Source of the DNA: JBQCHF01 sp051953655 | GTDB lineage: Bacteria; Actinomycetota; Actinomycetes; Motilibacterales; Motilibacteraceae | Length of the DNA stretch: 24,425 bases | Direction of reading: 5' to 3' | Assembly (NCBI GenBank): GCA_051953655.1 | Contig: JBQCIO010000125.1 | Span: 1 to 24,425 of the forward strand | Part shown: positions 14,900 through 23,087 of the stretch, piece after piece | How positions within the stretch are numbered: position 1 is the stretch's first letter | Layout: each line of letters opens with the position of its first letter | Notes under the pieces: generated by a model | The model's database searches: none | What the model was told of the DNA's origin: nothing | What the model saw: only the letters and a program-made list of their open reading frames with translations | Translations under genes and position numbers: made by a program

Positions 14900-16636
14900 A
14901 TGCGCCCAACCCCCGCCCTGCGGGCCGCCCAGGCCCTCGCGCGGCCGGCCGCCGTGGCCATGTCGCCCGCCGAGCTGGGTTCGGCCCGGCTCACCCGCCA
15001 CAGCTTCGCCCGCTCCTTCCTGCGGACGGCCGCTCGTGAGCGCTGGCAGGTGACCCGCGAGCTCTTCGCGATGGACGAGCTCGGCCGCGGCGACGCCGTC
15101 TACCGGGTCGAGGCCGGCGGCCGGACGTTCCGGCTCGTCGCCTTCAGCACCTGCATCGACGAGGCCCAGCGGACCGACCGGGTGGTGGCCGAGACCTGGG
15201 ACCTCACCGCGGCGCTGGTCGAGGGGGACCTCCCGCCGGAGCGGCACGAGCGCCTGCGCCGCGAGGTGCCCCGTCAGGAGGACGGCCGCGCCGACGCCGG
15301 CACGATCATCTGGGGCCGGGCCAACCGCAGCGCCCGCTTCTTCGACTACGTGGTCGGCCGCCTGGCGCAGGGGCTGCAGCCCGAGCGCGACGTCGTCGGT
15401 GACGCCGCCTACGTCATGCGCAGCACGGCCTTCTACGCCAACGGGAAGTGGGGGCTCACCGACTACGACGCGCTGTCGGACTCCGGCCACCCGCTGGCCG
15501 TCCCTTACCGCGCCCAGATGCTGACCGCGTGGCTGTTCCGCGAGCTCAGCTACGACCTGGTCGAGCACTGCGCGGCCGTCCGCTCGGCCGCCGCCGTTCG
15601 GCTGACCGACGGGTGGGACCGCTTCCTGGGGCTGGGCAACGCCACCGGTCTGGGCATGGTGCCCTACGTCATCAACCACCCGCGGATCCTGGATGCCTGG
15701 GTGGCGCTGCGAGAGCTGCCGCTGGCCCATGCCCTCGCCCAGCCGGTGCGCCCGGGCTCGCAGCTGTCCGCCCGCGTCCTGCAGCTGCTCCGCCGGGCCG
15801 TGCAGTACTTCGCGGAGAAGGACACCCTCTCCACCTCGCCCTACGTCGCGCTGCCGCACCTGTCGGCGCAGCTGGCGACCCTGCTGCCTCTGGCCGCCGA
15901 CTTCGACGCGGAGGGCGACCTCCCCCCGGGCGCGGCGAGCCTGCAGGAGGCGCTGCGCGTGGCGGCGGGGCAGCTGAGCCTGGAGGCGCGCCAGGTCGTC
16001 GACACCGTGCTGGTGGAGTGCTTCCCCGAGCTCGACCCCGACGTCGAGGCGCTGCTGCGGGTCGACGAGTCGGTCGACCCCACGCTGGCCCAGAGCGTGG
16101 GCACGCTGCTGGATCGCCTCGAGCGCGACTACGGCTGGGCGCTCGAGCTGGATTTCGACGACCCGCGGAGCACTGAGTACTTCTGGTTCTACTCGGCGAA
16201 CAACCAGGAACCGCGGCGCGGCCGCCGTGGCACCGACCCGGGGGAGGACGTCGAGTTCCCGCTCGGCATCGCCCGGGACGTGCACGCGCTGGCCGGCGAC
16301 CTCCGCCGGTGCGCGAGGGAGTGGACGCTCGCCGAGTTCCTCCTCGCCCACCCCTGGCACCGAGGGGCCCTCGACCGGGTGCAGGGACTCAGCGACGTGG
16401 TCTACGGCGAGGCGCGGGTCAACGCGCTCGCCGCGGACTTCCTGCCGTTGGACCTGCAGCGGTTCCAGCTCGCCGTCTACGGCATGGAGAACTTCAGCCC
16501 GATGTCGACGGACTGGCTGCGCGTCACGCTGTTCGCCGGTGCTCCCCGGGCATCCGACATCTGCGCCGGGGTCGACGACGATTGGCTGTTCAGCCCGAAG
16601 CCGGCGGCGCCGGCGCGGCAGGGGGCTGCGGCATGA
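14900..16636 (+). CDS. Conserved protein of unknown function, 578 residues
   Basis: A large soluble protein with no signal peptide, no membrane segment, and no nucleotide-binding or metal motif that I recognise. Notable patterns are RSFLRTAARERWQVTRELF, VYRVEAGGRTFRLVAFS, DRVVAETWDLTAALVEGDL, TIIWGRANRSARFFDYVVGRL, AYVMRSTAFYANGKWGLTDY, GNATGLGMVPYVINHP, YFWFYSANNQEPRRGRRG and FQLAVYGMENFSPMSTDW. Proteins of this look are annotated only as hypothetical, as far as I recall. ATG 14900 is favoured by GGAGAAGAGAG about 11 bases upstream; a GTG at 14840 would add 20 residues and sits 3 bp from the previous stop. Its stop overlaps the next start (ATGA). It may be the unknown enzyme of the operon. 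Confidence 0.85.
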   Translation: MRPTPALRAAQALARPAAVAMSPAELGSARLTRHSFARSFLRTAARERWQVTRELFAMDELGRGDAVYRVEAGGRTFRLVAFSTCIDEAQRTDRVVAETWDLTAALVEGDLPPERHERLRREVPRQEDGRADAGTIIWGRANRSARFFDYVVGRLAQGLQPERDVVGDAAYVMRSTAFYANGKWGLTDYDALSDSGHPLAVPYRAQMLTAWLFRELSYDLVEHCAAVRSAAAVRLTDGWDRFLGLGNATGLGMVPYVINHPRILDAWVALRELPLAHALAQPVRPGSQLSARVLQLLRRAVQYFAEKDTLSTSPYVALPHLSAQLATLLPLAADFDAEGDLPPGAASLQEALRVAAGQLSLEARQVVDTVLVECFPELDPDVEALLRVDESVDPTLAQSVGTLLDRLERDYGWALELDFDDPRSTEYFWFYSANNQEPRRGRRGTDPGEDVEFPLGIARDVHALAGDLRRCAREWTLAEFLLAHPWHRGALDRVQGLSDVVYGEARVNALAADFLPLDLQRFQLAVYGMENFSPMSTDWLRVTLFAGAPRASDICAGVDDDWLFSPKPAAPARQGAAA

Positions 16637-17610
16637 CCTTCTCCGGTTCCCCCGTCGTGGACGGGTTGCAGATCAGCAACTGGGACCGCGCCACGCTCGA
16701 GGAGCTGCGCAAGGGCGGGGTGGACGGGGTCAACGCCACCTGCGCCGTGTGGGAGGGACCCGAGGAGACGCTGCGCGGCGTCGGCCGCTGGCTGCGGCTG
16801 GCCGGTGAGAATCCCGACCTCGTCCTCCTGGCCCAGTCCGTCGACGACGTGCACGAGGCCGCTGGTAGCGGCCGGATCGCCGTGTTCCTGGGCTTCCAGA
16901 ACACTTCGCCGTTCGGCGACGACTACACCCTGGTGGAGGTGTTCCACCGTCTCGGCGTGCGCATCGCCCAGCTCACCTACAACATCCAGAACCTGGTGGG
17001 CGGCGCCTGCTACGACCCGGAGGACTCCGGGCTGACCCGGTTCGGCCGGCACGTCGTCGCCGAGATGAACCGGGTCGGGATGCTCGTCGACCTCTCGCAC
17101 GTGGGGAACCGGACCTGCCGGGACGCCATCGACGCCTCGGCCGCGCCGGTCGCGGTCACGCACGCCAACCCGACCTGGTTCCACGACACCCCCCGCAACA
17201 AGCCCGACGACGTCATCCGGGCGCTGTCGGAGCGGGGCGGGGTGATCGGCTGCTCGCTGTACCCCAACGTGCTCGGCGGACCGTCGACCACCCGGGAGCA
17301 GTTCTGCCGCATGGTCGCCACGCTGGCCGAGCGGCTCGGCGTCGAGCACGTGGCCATCGGCACCGACTGCACCCGCAACTGGGGCGAGGAGTTCGTTGGC
17401 TGGCTGCGCAACGGTCGCTGGCAGCCGCCGGGGACCGACCCGGTGGTGCCGCAGTGGCCGACCTGGCCGGCCTGGTTCACCGGCCCGCAGGACTTCCCGC
17501 AGCTGGCCGAGGGGCTGGGACAGGCAGGGTTCTCCGGCGCCGACGTGGCCGCGGTGCTCGGGGGCAACTGGCTGCGGCTGTTCGCCCAGGTCTTCCCGGG
17601 GGCGTCATGA
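16633..17610 (+). CDS. M19 (membrane dipeptidase)-like protein with a degenerate metal site
   Basis: A 325-residue TIM-barrel protein of the renal-dipeptidase (M19) family. It belongs to the divergent branch typified by the dipeptidase gene next to the dimethylglycine demethylase genes of Pseudomonas aeruginosa (from memory). It shares VVDGLQISNWDRATLEELR, TCAVWEG, TYNIQNLVGGACYD, HVVAEMNRVGMLVDLSHVG and AIGTDCT. The canonical DGHxD is DGLQI here (Leu12, Ile14), and the bridging Glu appears as Gln89. Only His156, His177 and Asp245 of the usual metal and catalytic set remain. ATG 16633 overlaps the previous stop. Whether it cleaves dipeptides is doubtful. Confidence 0.88.
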   Translation: MTFSGSPVVDGLQISNWDRATLEELRKGGVDGVNATCAVWEGPEETLRGVGRWLRLAGENPDLVLLAQSVDDVHEAAGSGRIAVFLGFQNTSPFGDDYTLVEVFHRLGVRIAQLTYNIQNLVGGACYDPEDSGLTRFGRHVVAEMNRVGMLVDLSHVGNRTCRDAIDASAAPVAVTHANPTWFHDTPRNKPDDVIRALSERGGVIGCSLYPNVLGGPSTTREQFCRMVATLAERLGVEHVAIGTDCTRNWGEEFVGWLRNGRWQPPGTDPVVPQWPTWPAWFTGPQDFPQLAEGLGQAGFSGADVAAVLGGNWLRLFAQVFPGAS

Positions 17611-18404
17611 GCACCCTCGCGACCAGCGCGCGCGCTGCGGCCCCCGCGGACGCCCCGGGCGACGGCGGCACGGTGCGGGTGGCCGTCCGGGAGCTCCGGG
17701 AGAACACCTGGCGCGCCCTGCTGGCCACCGGCTCCTCGGGTGGGGAGGCCACCGCTGCAGCCCGCGCGGTCACCTGGGCCGAGGTCCACCTGGGCTGCGG
17801 GGTCACGGCCGCGGTACGAGAGCTCGGGCACCAGCGCAGCGGCGACCGGTGCGGCGTGCGGCACGAGCGGCACGGCTCCGGGGTGGAGGCGCTGCTCGAC
17901 CCGGCCGGGCGCGGCCCGCTGCACCTCGTGCCCCTCGCGGTCGGCCTGGTCACCGCGGCCGCGGTGCCGGTGCCCGTGCACCTTCCCGGCGGGGCCTGGG
18001 ACCCGGTCCTGGCCGGGCTGCTCGCCACCACTCCCGGCCCCACCCGGCCTGCTCTGCTGGCGCTCCACCTCGACGCCGAGGGCTGTCCGGACGCCGGGGT
18101 GCACCTGTCCGTCGAGGGCGAGGTGTCCGTCCTCGGTGAGGTCGCCCTGGCGGAGGTCGGTGCGCTCAACCCGTCGCTGCGCGACTGCGCGCGCGAGGGC
18201 GCCGGGCTGCTCCTCGCCAGCGACCACAGCGGGATCACGGTGCCGCACGAGGTCGTCACCCGTGCCGCCGCCACTCTCGCGCCGGAGCGGCTGGCGAGCC
18301 GGTGGTCCGAGGCGCTCGCGGTGGGAGTGCGCGTCGAGGCCGGTCCGTGGCGCGAGCTCTACAGCGCGGCGTCGCGGTTCCTGGTGCCGGAGGAGGAGTC
18401 ATGA
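17607..18404 (+). CDS. Protein of unknown function, possibly DUF3726-like
   Basis: A 265-residue protein, Ala/Leu/Gly-rich but without clear membrane segments. The N-terminal part VRELRENTWRALLATGSSGGEATAAARAV, with a following TWAEVH, and the C-terminal PWRELYSAASRFLVPEEES recall the ends of DUF3726 proteins (a W-plus-helix start and a WxxLxxxAxxxxVPxxE end). The resemblance is by eye and weak. DUF3726 genes do occur in bacterial amino-acid-catabolic clusters, so the setting fits. Translation is coupled to the gene before (ATGA at 17607-17610) and the gene after (ATGA at 18401-18404). Confidence 0.75.
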   Translation: MSTLATSARAAAPADAPGDGGTVRVAVRELRENTWRALLATGSSGGEATAAARAVTWAEVHLGCGVTAAVRELGHQRSGDRCGVRHERHGSGVEALLDPAGRGPLHLVPLAVGLVTAAAVPVPVHLPGGAWDPVLAGLLATTPGPTRPALLALHLDAEGCPDAGVHLSVEGEVSVLGEVALAEVGALNPSLRDCAREGAGLLLASDHSGITVPHEVVTRAAATLAPERLASRWSEALAVGVRVEAGPWRELYSAASRFLVPEEES

Positions 18405-18870
18405 GCGTGCCCCGTCTGCTCGGTCACGACGACGGGGTCGCCCGCTCCTACGCGGCGTCGGCGTCGATCGCCGGCCTCGTGTTCCCGTGCGGCCAGGTGC
18501 CCACCCGGCCCGACGGGACGACCCCCGAGGACATCGGGGAGCAGGTGACCGTGTGCCTGGACAACCTGGAGCGGACCCTGCTGCGGGCCGGCAGCGGCCT
18601 GGACCGGCTGCTGCAGGTCACGGTCTACCTGGCCGACCTCGACGAGTTCGACGCCTACGACGCCGCCTACCGCGCGCGGCTGCACCCGCACCCGCTGCCC
18701 CCTCGCACCACGGTGGAGGTCGCCCGGTTCCGCGGCAGCAAGCGGGTGGAGCTGGTGGCGGTGGCCGCCGGCCCGGACGCGGCGCCGGCACCCGACCCAG
18801 CACCGACCTCGATCGACCCGTCCGTCCAGCACGGCAGCTCGTCCAGCACCCCCGAGTCAGAGGTGACGCG

Positions 18871-18874
<4 letters not shown>
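18401..18874 (+). CDS. RidA/YjgF/YER057c/UK114 family protein
   Basis: A 157-residue member of the Rid family, which hydrolyses reactive enamine/imine intermediates such as 2-aminoacrylate to ketoacids and ammonia. The conserved active-site Arg is at 102 (LPPRTTVEVARF) and the partner Glu at 117 (KRVELVAVAA), and GLVFPCGQVP with LDNLERTLLRAGSGLDRLLQVTVYLAD forms the subunit core. The catalytic Arg suggests real deaminase function and not just a paralogue. The last ~34 residues are an unusual Pro/Ala/Ser-rich tail not needed for the fold. It is coupled to the genes on both sides by 4-bp overlaps. Confidence 0.92.
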
Positions 18875-19689
<815 letters not shown>

Positions 19690-19691
19690 CC

Positions 19692-20336
19692 GTGACCGGC
19701 GTCCTTCCGGCGATCGTGGGCGGGATCTGGGCGACCCTGCTCATCACGGCGGCGGCCTTCGCCGTCGGCTGCGTGCTCGGCATGCCGCTGGCGATGGCCC
19801 GGCGTTCGCGGCACCGAGGAGTCCGGGCTGCGGCGCGCACCTACGTGGAGGTCGTCCGCTCGGTGCCGCCCCTGGTCTGGATCTTCCTGGTGTTCTTCGG
19901 GCTGGCCCAGCAGGATCTGCAGCTCGGCCCGACCGTGTCGGCGGTGCTCACCCTCGGCCTCATCGCCGCGAGCTACCTGTCCGAGATCTTCCGCAGCGGG
20001 CTGGCCGCGATCGGCGCGGGGCAGTTCGAGGCCTCCGAGGCGCTCGGTCTCGGCCGCGTCGACGCCGCACGATACGTGGTCGTCCCGCAAGTCCTACGCG
20101 TCGTCGTACCCACGATGGCGACCTACGCGATCGGCCTGCTCAAGGACTCGGCGCTGGCCTCCACCATCGGCGTCACCGAGCTCGCCTTCCGGGCCAACGC
20201 CGAGGCGCAGCGGACCGGTCAGGGGCTGACCGTCTTCGTCGCCGTCGGCCTGGTCTACCTGCTGCTCAGCCTTCCGCTCGCCGGTGTGTCGCGCCACGTG
20301 GACAGCCGCCTGCGCACGAGGTTCTCGGTCGCATGA
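19692..20336 (+). CDS. Polar amino acid ABC transporter, permease 1
   Basis: A 214-residue HisM/GlnP-type inner-membrane permease with about five hydrophobic segments. The family motif for docking to the ATPase, EALGLGRVDAARYVVVPQVLR, falls near residue 117, and RSVPPLVWIFLVFFGLAQ and ASYLSEIFRSGLAAI are typical of the polar amino acid uptake branch. The GTG at 19692 lies only 2 bp after the ATPase stop, and its own stop overlaps the next start. Confidence 0.95.
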   Translation: MTGVLPAIVGGIWATLLITAAAFAVGCVLGMPLAMARRSRHRGVRAAARTYVEVVRSVPPLVWIFLVFFGLAQQDLQLGPTVSAVLTLGLIAASYLSEIFRSGLAAIGAGQFEASEALGLGRVDAARYVVVPQVLRVVVPTMATYAIGLLKDSALASTIGVTELAFRANAEAQRTGQGLTVFVAVGLVYLLLSLPLAGVSRHVDSRLRTRFSVA

Positions 20337-20989
20337 GCCACGCGCTGCTGGGCTGGACCCAGTACGTGCCCGACCTGCTGAGCGGTCTGCGGGTGGCCCT
20401 GCTGCTCACCGTGGTCTCGCTCCTGCTCGGCTACCCGCTCGGCCTGCTGCTGGCCGTCGCCACCTCCTCGCGCCTGCGCTGGGTGCGGGGCCTGGCCCTG
20501 GTGGTCGTCGAGGTCGGGCGCGGGCTGCCGCTGCTCGTCCTGCTCTACATCGTCTACCAGGGGCTGCCGCAGCTGAGCGTCACGCCGACGGCCATGGTGT
20601 CCGCCGTCGCCGCCTTCACCTGGTCCGCCGCGGCCTACTCCACCGAGATCCTGCGGGCCAGCCTCGGGGCGGTCCCCCCCGGCCAGACCGAGGCGGCCAC
20701 CGCCGCCGGGATGCACGCCCGCGACACCTTCCGGTTCGTGGTGCTCCCGCAGGCCGGCCGGCTGGCCGTGCCGCCGCTGCTCAACCTCGCGGTCCAGATG
20801 TTCCAGATCACCTCGCTCGCCTACGTCATCACCGTGCCGGAGGTCATGCAGTCGGCCTACTTCGCCGGCACCGTCTCCTTCGACTACCTCTCGGTCTTCC
20901 TCGCCGCCGCGGTCGTCTACGCCGTCATCACGCTGCCCGCCTCGGCGCTGGTGTCCCGACTCGAGGGCCGGCTGAGCCGGCACCTCTGA
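20333..20989 (+). CDS. Polar amino acid ABC transporter, permease 2
   Basis: A 218-residue permease of the same family and presumably the heterodimer partner of permease 1. It shows VEVGRGLPLLVLLYIVYQGL, YSTEILRASLGAVPPGQTEA and the ATPase-contact loop ATAAGMHARDTFRFVVLPQA, with five predicted membrane segments. ATG 20333 overlaps the permease 1 stop (ATGA). Two distinct permeases with one ATPase and one lipoprotein is the usual importer set. Confidence 0.95.
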   Translation: MSHALLGWTQYVPDLLSGLRVALLLTVVSLLLGYPLGLLLAVATSSRLRWVRGLALVVVEVGRGLPLLVLLYIVYQGLPQLSVTPTAMVSAVAAFTWSAAAYSTEILRASLGAVPPGQTEAATAAGMHARDTFRFVVLPQAGRLAVPPLLNLAVQMFQITSLAYVITVPEVMQSAYFAGTVSFDYLSVFLAAAVVYAVITLPASALVSRLEGRLSRHL

Positions 20990-21085
20990 CCCCTGCACCT
21001 GCCCCTGCACAGAGCCTCTTCCGCACGACCGTCCTGTCCCACGCACCCGTCCCCTGCTGCGACTCCTCTCCCGGAAGGTCCCCCC

Positions 21086-21973
21086 ATGAAGCGCATCACC
21101 CCCGTGCTGGCCGTCGGCCTGGGCATGAGCCTGCTCACCGCGTGCGGCGGCGGGTCCTCACCGAGCGCCGGAGCGGCCGCCCAGCCGAGCGCCGACGGCT
21201 CGAGCGCGTCCACCTCCGCCGGCTGCACCCCCAAGCACCCCGGCCTGAAGACCATCTCCCCCGGGTCGCTCACGGTGGCCGCCTACGTCTACCCACCCTT
21301 CTCCGACACCCAGGGCGGCACCCTGGGCGGCGCCGAGGGCGAGATCGTCAGCAAGATCGCCGAGATGGAGTGCCTCACCGTCAAGGTGTCCGCCGGCGAC
21401 GCGGCGGCGATGATCCCGTCCATCCAGACCGGGCGCGCCGACACCTGCATCGGCAGCTGGTACCGCACCGCCGCCCGCGAGAAGGTCGTCACCCTCAGCG
21501 CACCGGTCATCGCCGACCGGCTCACGCTCATCTCCAAGGACGGCGTCTCGACGGTGCAGGAGCTCAAGGGCCGCAAGGTCGGCTCGGTGCTCGGCTTCCT
21601 CTGGAACGACGACCTGAAGAAGCTCCTCGGTGGCGACGTGAAGTTCTACCAGTCGGCGGACTCGATGTACGCCGACCTCGCCGCCGGCCGCATCACCGTC
21701 ATCGTCGACACCTACCCCTCGGCGCAGTCCGTCCTCAAGAAGACGCCGATCGACGGGGTCCAGTTCAAGGTGCCGCCGGCCGACCCCGCCGTGGTCTCCA
21801 CGCAGAAGCCGGGTCAGACCAACTTCCCGGTCAACAAGAACAACCCCGACCTCGCCAAGGCGTTCGACGAGGACATCGCCGCGCTGCGGGCCAGCGGCGA
21901 CCTGGAGAAGATCGCGGTCACGTACGGGTTCCAGCCCGAGGCCGTCCAGCCCGGCGAGCCCAACCTGCTGTGA
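21086..21973 (+). CDS. Amino acid ABC transporter substrate-binding lipoprotein
   Basis: A 295-residue family 3 solute-binding lipoprotein. A basic-hydrophobic signal (MKRITPVLAVGLGMS) ends in the lipobox LTAC, Cys20 being the lipidated residue. A low-complexity Ser/Ala/Gly linker of about 27 residues follows, then two lobes beginning LTVAAYVYPPFSDTQGG and including GRADTCIGSWYRTAAREKVV and LKGRKVGSVLGF. GGAAGG lies about 9 bases before ATG 21086. The 96-bp gap from the permease is the longest within the unit, so it may also have its own promoter. The ligand is unknown; the family handles polar amino acids, opines and small amines. Confidence 0.93.
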   Translation: MKRITPVLAVGLGMSLLTACGGGSSPSAGAAAQPSADGSSASTSAGCTPKHPGLKTISPGSLTVAAYVYPPFSDTQGGTLGGAEGEIVSKIAEMECLTVKVSAGDAAAMIPSIQTGRADTCIGSWYRTAAREKVVTLSAPVIADRLTLISKDGVSTVQELKGRKVGSVLGFLWNDDLKKLLGGDVKFYQSADSMYADLAAGRITVIVDTYPSAQSVLKKTPIDGVQFKVPPADPAVVSTQKPGQTNFPVNKNNPDLAKAFDEDIAALRASGDLEKIAVTYGFQPEAVQPGEPNLL

Positions 21974-21981
21974 TCCACGGC

Positions 21982-22027
21982 CCGGTGCCCCTCGGCCCGT
22001 TCCCGCTCCCGGGCCGCGGGGCACCGG
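21982..22027. terminator. Strong bipartite hairpin between convergent genes
   Basis: An outer 10-bp stem (21982-21991 with 22018-22027), one T/C mismatch, then an inner 6-bp stem (21993-21998 with 22011-22016) around a 12-base loop. It lies between the lipoprotein stop and the end of the esterase gene, so it could end transcription from both sides. No long T-run is present. Confidence 0.85.
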
Positions 22028-22045
22028 CTCTTCCGTGTCGAGCGC

Positions 22046-23026
22046 CTACCGGGGGTCGTGCAGGTGCTCGCGCAGCCAGGCGAGACGGAGCGGGGTGTGG
22101 GCCGACATCGCGCCCTCGTGGTCGTTGTACTCCCAGACCTTGATGTCCTTCGGCCCGGAATAGGCGTTGTAGGCGGCGAAAACCGTGGACGGCGGGCACA
22201 CGGGGTCCATGAGCGCGGTGGAGAACAGGGCGGGCGGGCTGCATCGTTGCGCGAGCACGGCGCCGTCGAAGTAGGCCAGGACGTCGAAGGTCCGGTCCAC
22301 GCGCTCCGGGTGCACGCGCAGGTACGCGGCCAGCTCGAGGTAAGGCCCGCGGCCGGCCACCAGGCTGCCACGCCGCAGGTCGCACAGGAACGGCACGGCC
22401 GGCAGGACGGCGTGCACGCCGTCGGCCAGCGCGGCCGCGGCCAGCGCGATGCCGCCCCCCTGGCTGTTGCCCAGCACGGCTACCCGCTCGGGGTCTGTGC
22501 CCGGCAGCTCATGGACGGCGTCGACGGCTCGCACGGCGTCGGTGTAGACCCTCCGGTAGTAGTAGGTCTCGGGCGCCTCGATGCCGTCGGTGAGGAAGCC
22601 GGGGTGGCGGGGCGCGCCGGCCGTGTCGGGGTCGGAGGTGTGGCCGGGTGACCAGCCCGCTCCCTGGCCGCGGGTGTCCATCACCAGGTGCGCGTAGCCG
22701 GCCGAGGCGTAGAGCAGGTGGTCGTGCGGCCGGCCGCGACCGCCGCCGTAGCCGACGTACTCGACGACGACGGGGAGACGGTCCTCGGCCCCGGTCCCGG
22801 CGGGCAGGGTGAGCCACGCGTGGATGGGACTCCCGCCGAAGCCGCCGAAGGTGACGTCATAGGTGTCCAGGGTCGCCAGGTCCGACTCGGCTCGTTCGCA
22901 CCGCAGCAGGCACCGGTGGCTGCGGGCCTGTGCCAGCGTCGCGTCCCAGAACTCCTCGAGGTCGGCCGGCGCAAGCAGCTCGGGCCGGTACTCGCGCAGC
23001 TGCTCGAGGGGAAGGTCGGTCAGCAC
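22046..23026 (-). CDS. Acetyl esterase, CE7 family (acetyl xylan esterase / cephalosporin-C deacetylase)
   Basis: A 326-residue alpha/beta hydrolase of carbohydrate esterase family 7, which removes acetyl groups from xylo- and other oligosaccharides in the cytoplasm. The CE7 marks are present: the RGQGAGW loop (MDTRGQGAGWSPGH), the nucleophile elbow GNSQGGG, the acid in TALMDPVCPPST, and the base His in YNDHEGA. Length is as expected. The start is GTG 23026, with GGAGA 5 bases upstream. It follows the beta-mannosidase by 61 bp on the same strand. Confidence 0.95.
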   Translation of the reverse strand: MLTDLPLEQLREYRPELLAPADLEEFWDATLAQARSHRCLLRCERAESDLATLDTYDVTFGGFGGSPIHAWLTLPAGTGAEDRLPVVVEYVGYGGGRGRPHDHLLYASAGYAHLVMDTRGQGAGWSPGHTSDPDTAGAPRHPGFLTDGIEAPETYYYRRVYTDAVRAVDAVHELPGTDPERVAVLGNSQGGGIALAAAALADGVHAVLPAVPFLCDLRRGSLVAGRGPYLELAAYLRVHPERVDRTFDVLAYFDGAVLAQRCSPPALFSTALMDPVCPPSTVFAAYNAYSGPKDIKVWEYNDHEGAMSAHTPLRLAWLREHLHDPR

Positions 23027-23087
23027 GTCGGTCTCCGGTGGCTCGGGTTCGGGTCGGTCCTCGCCTCGCGCCGAGGCGGCTGACGGC

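Noticed and set aside
14417..16360. A 647-codon minus-strand frame opposite the unknown 578-residue gene
   Set aside because: Composition is that of a shadow frame (Arg/Gly/Val/Gln-rich without motifs). The plus-strand gene has a ribosome binding site and coupled neighbours.
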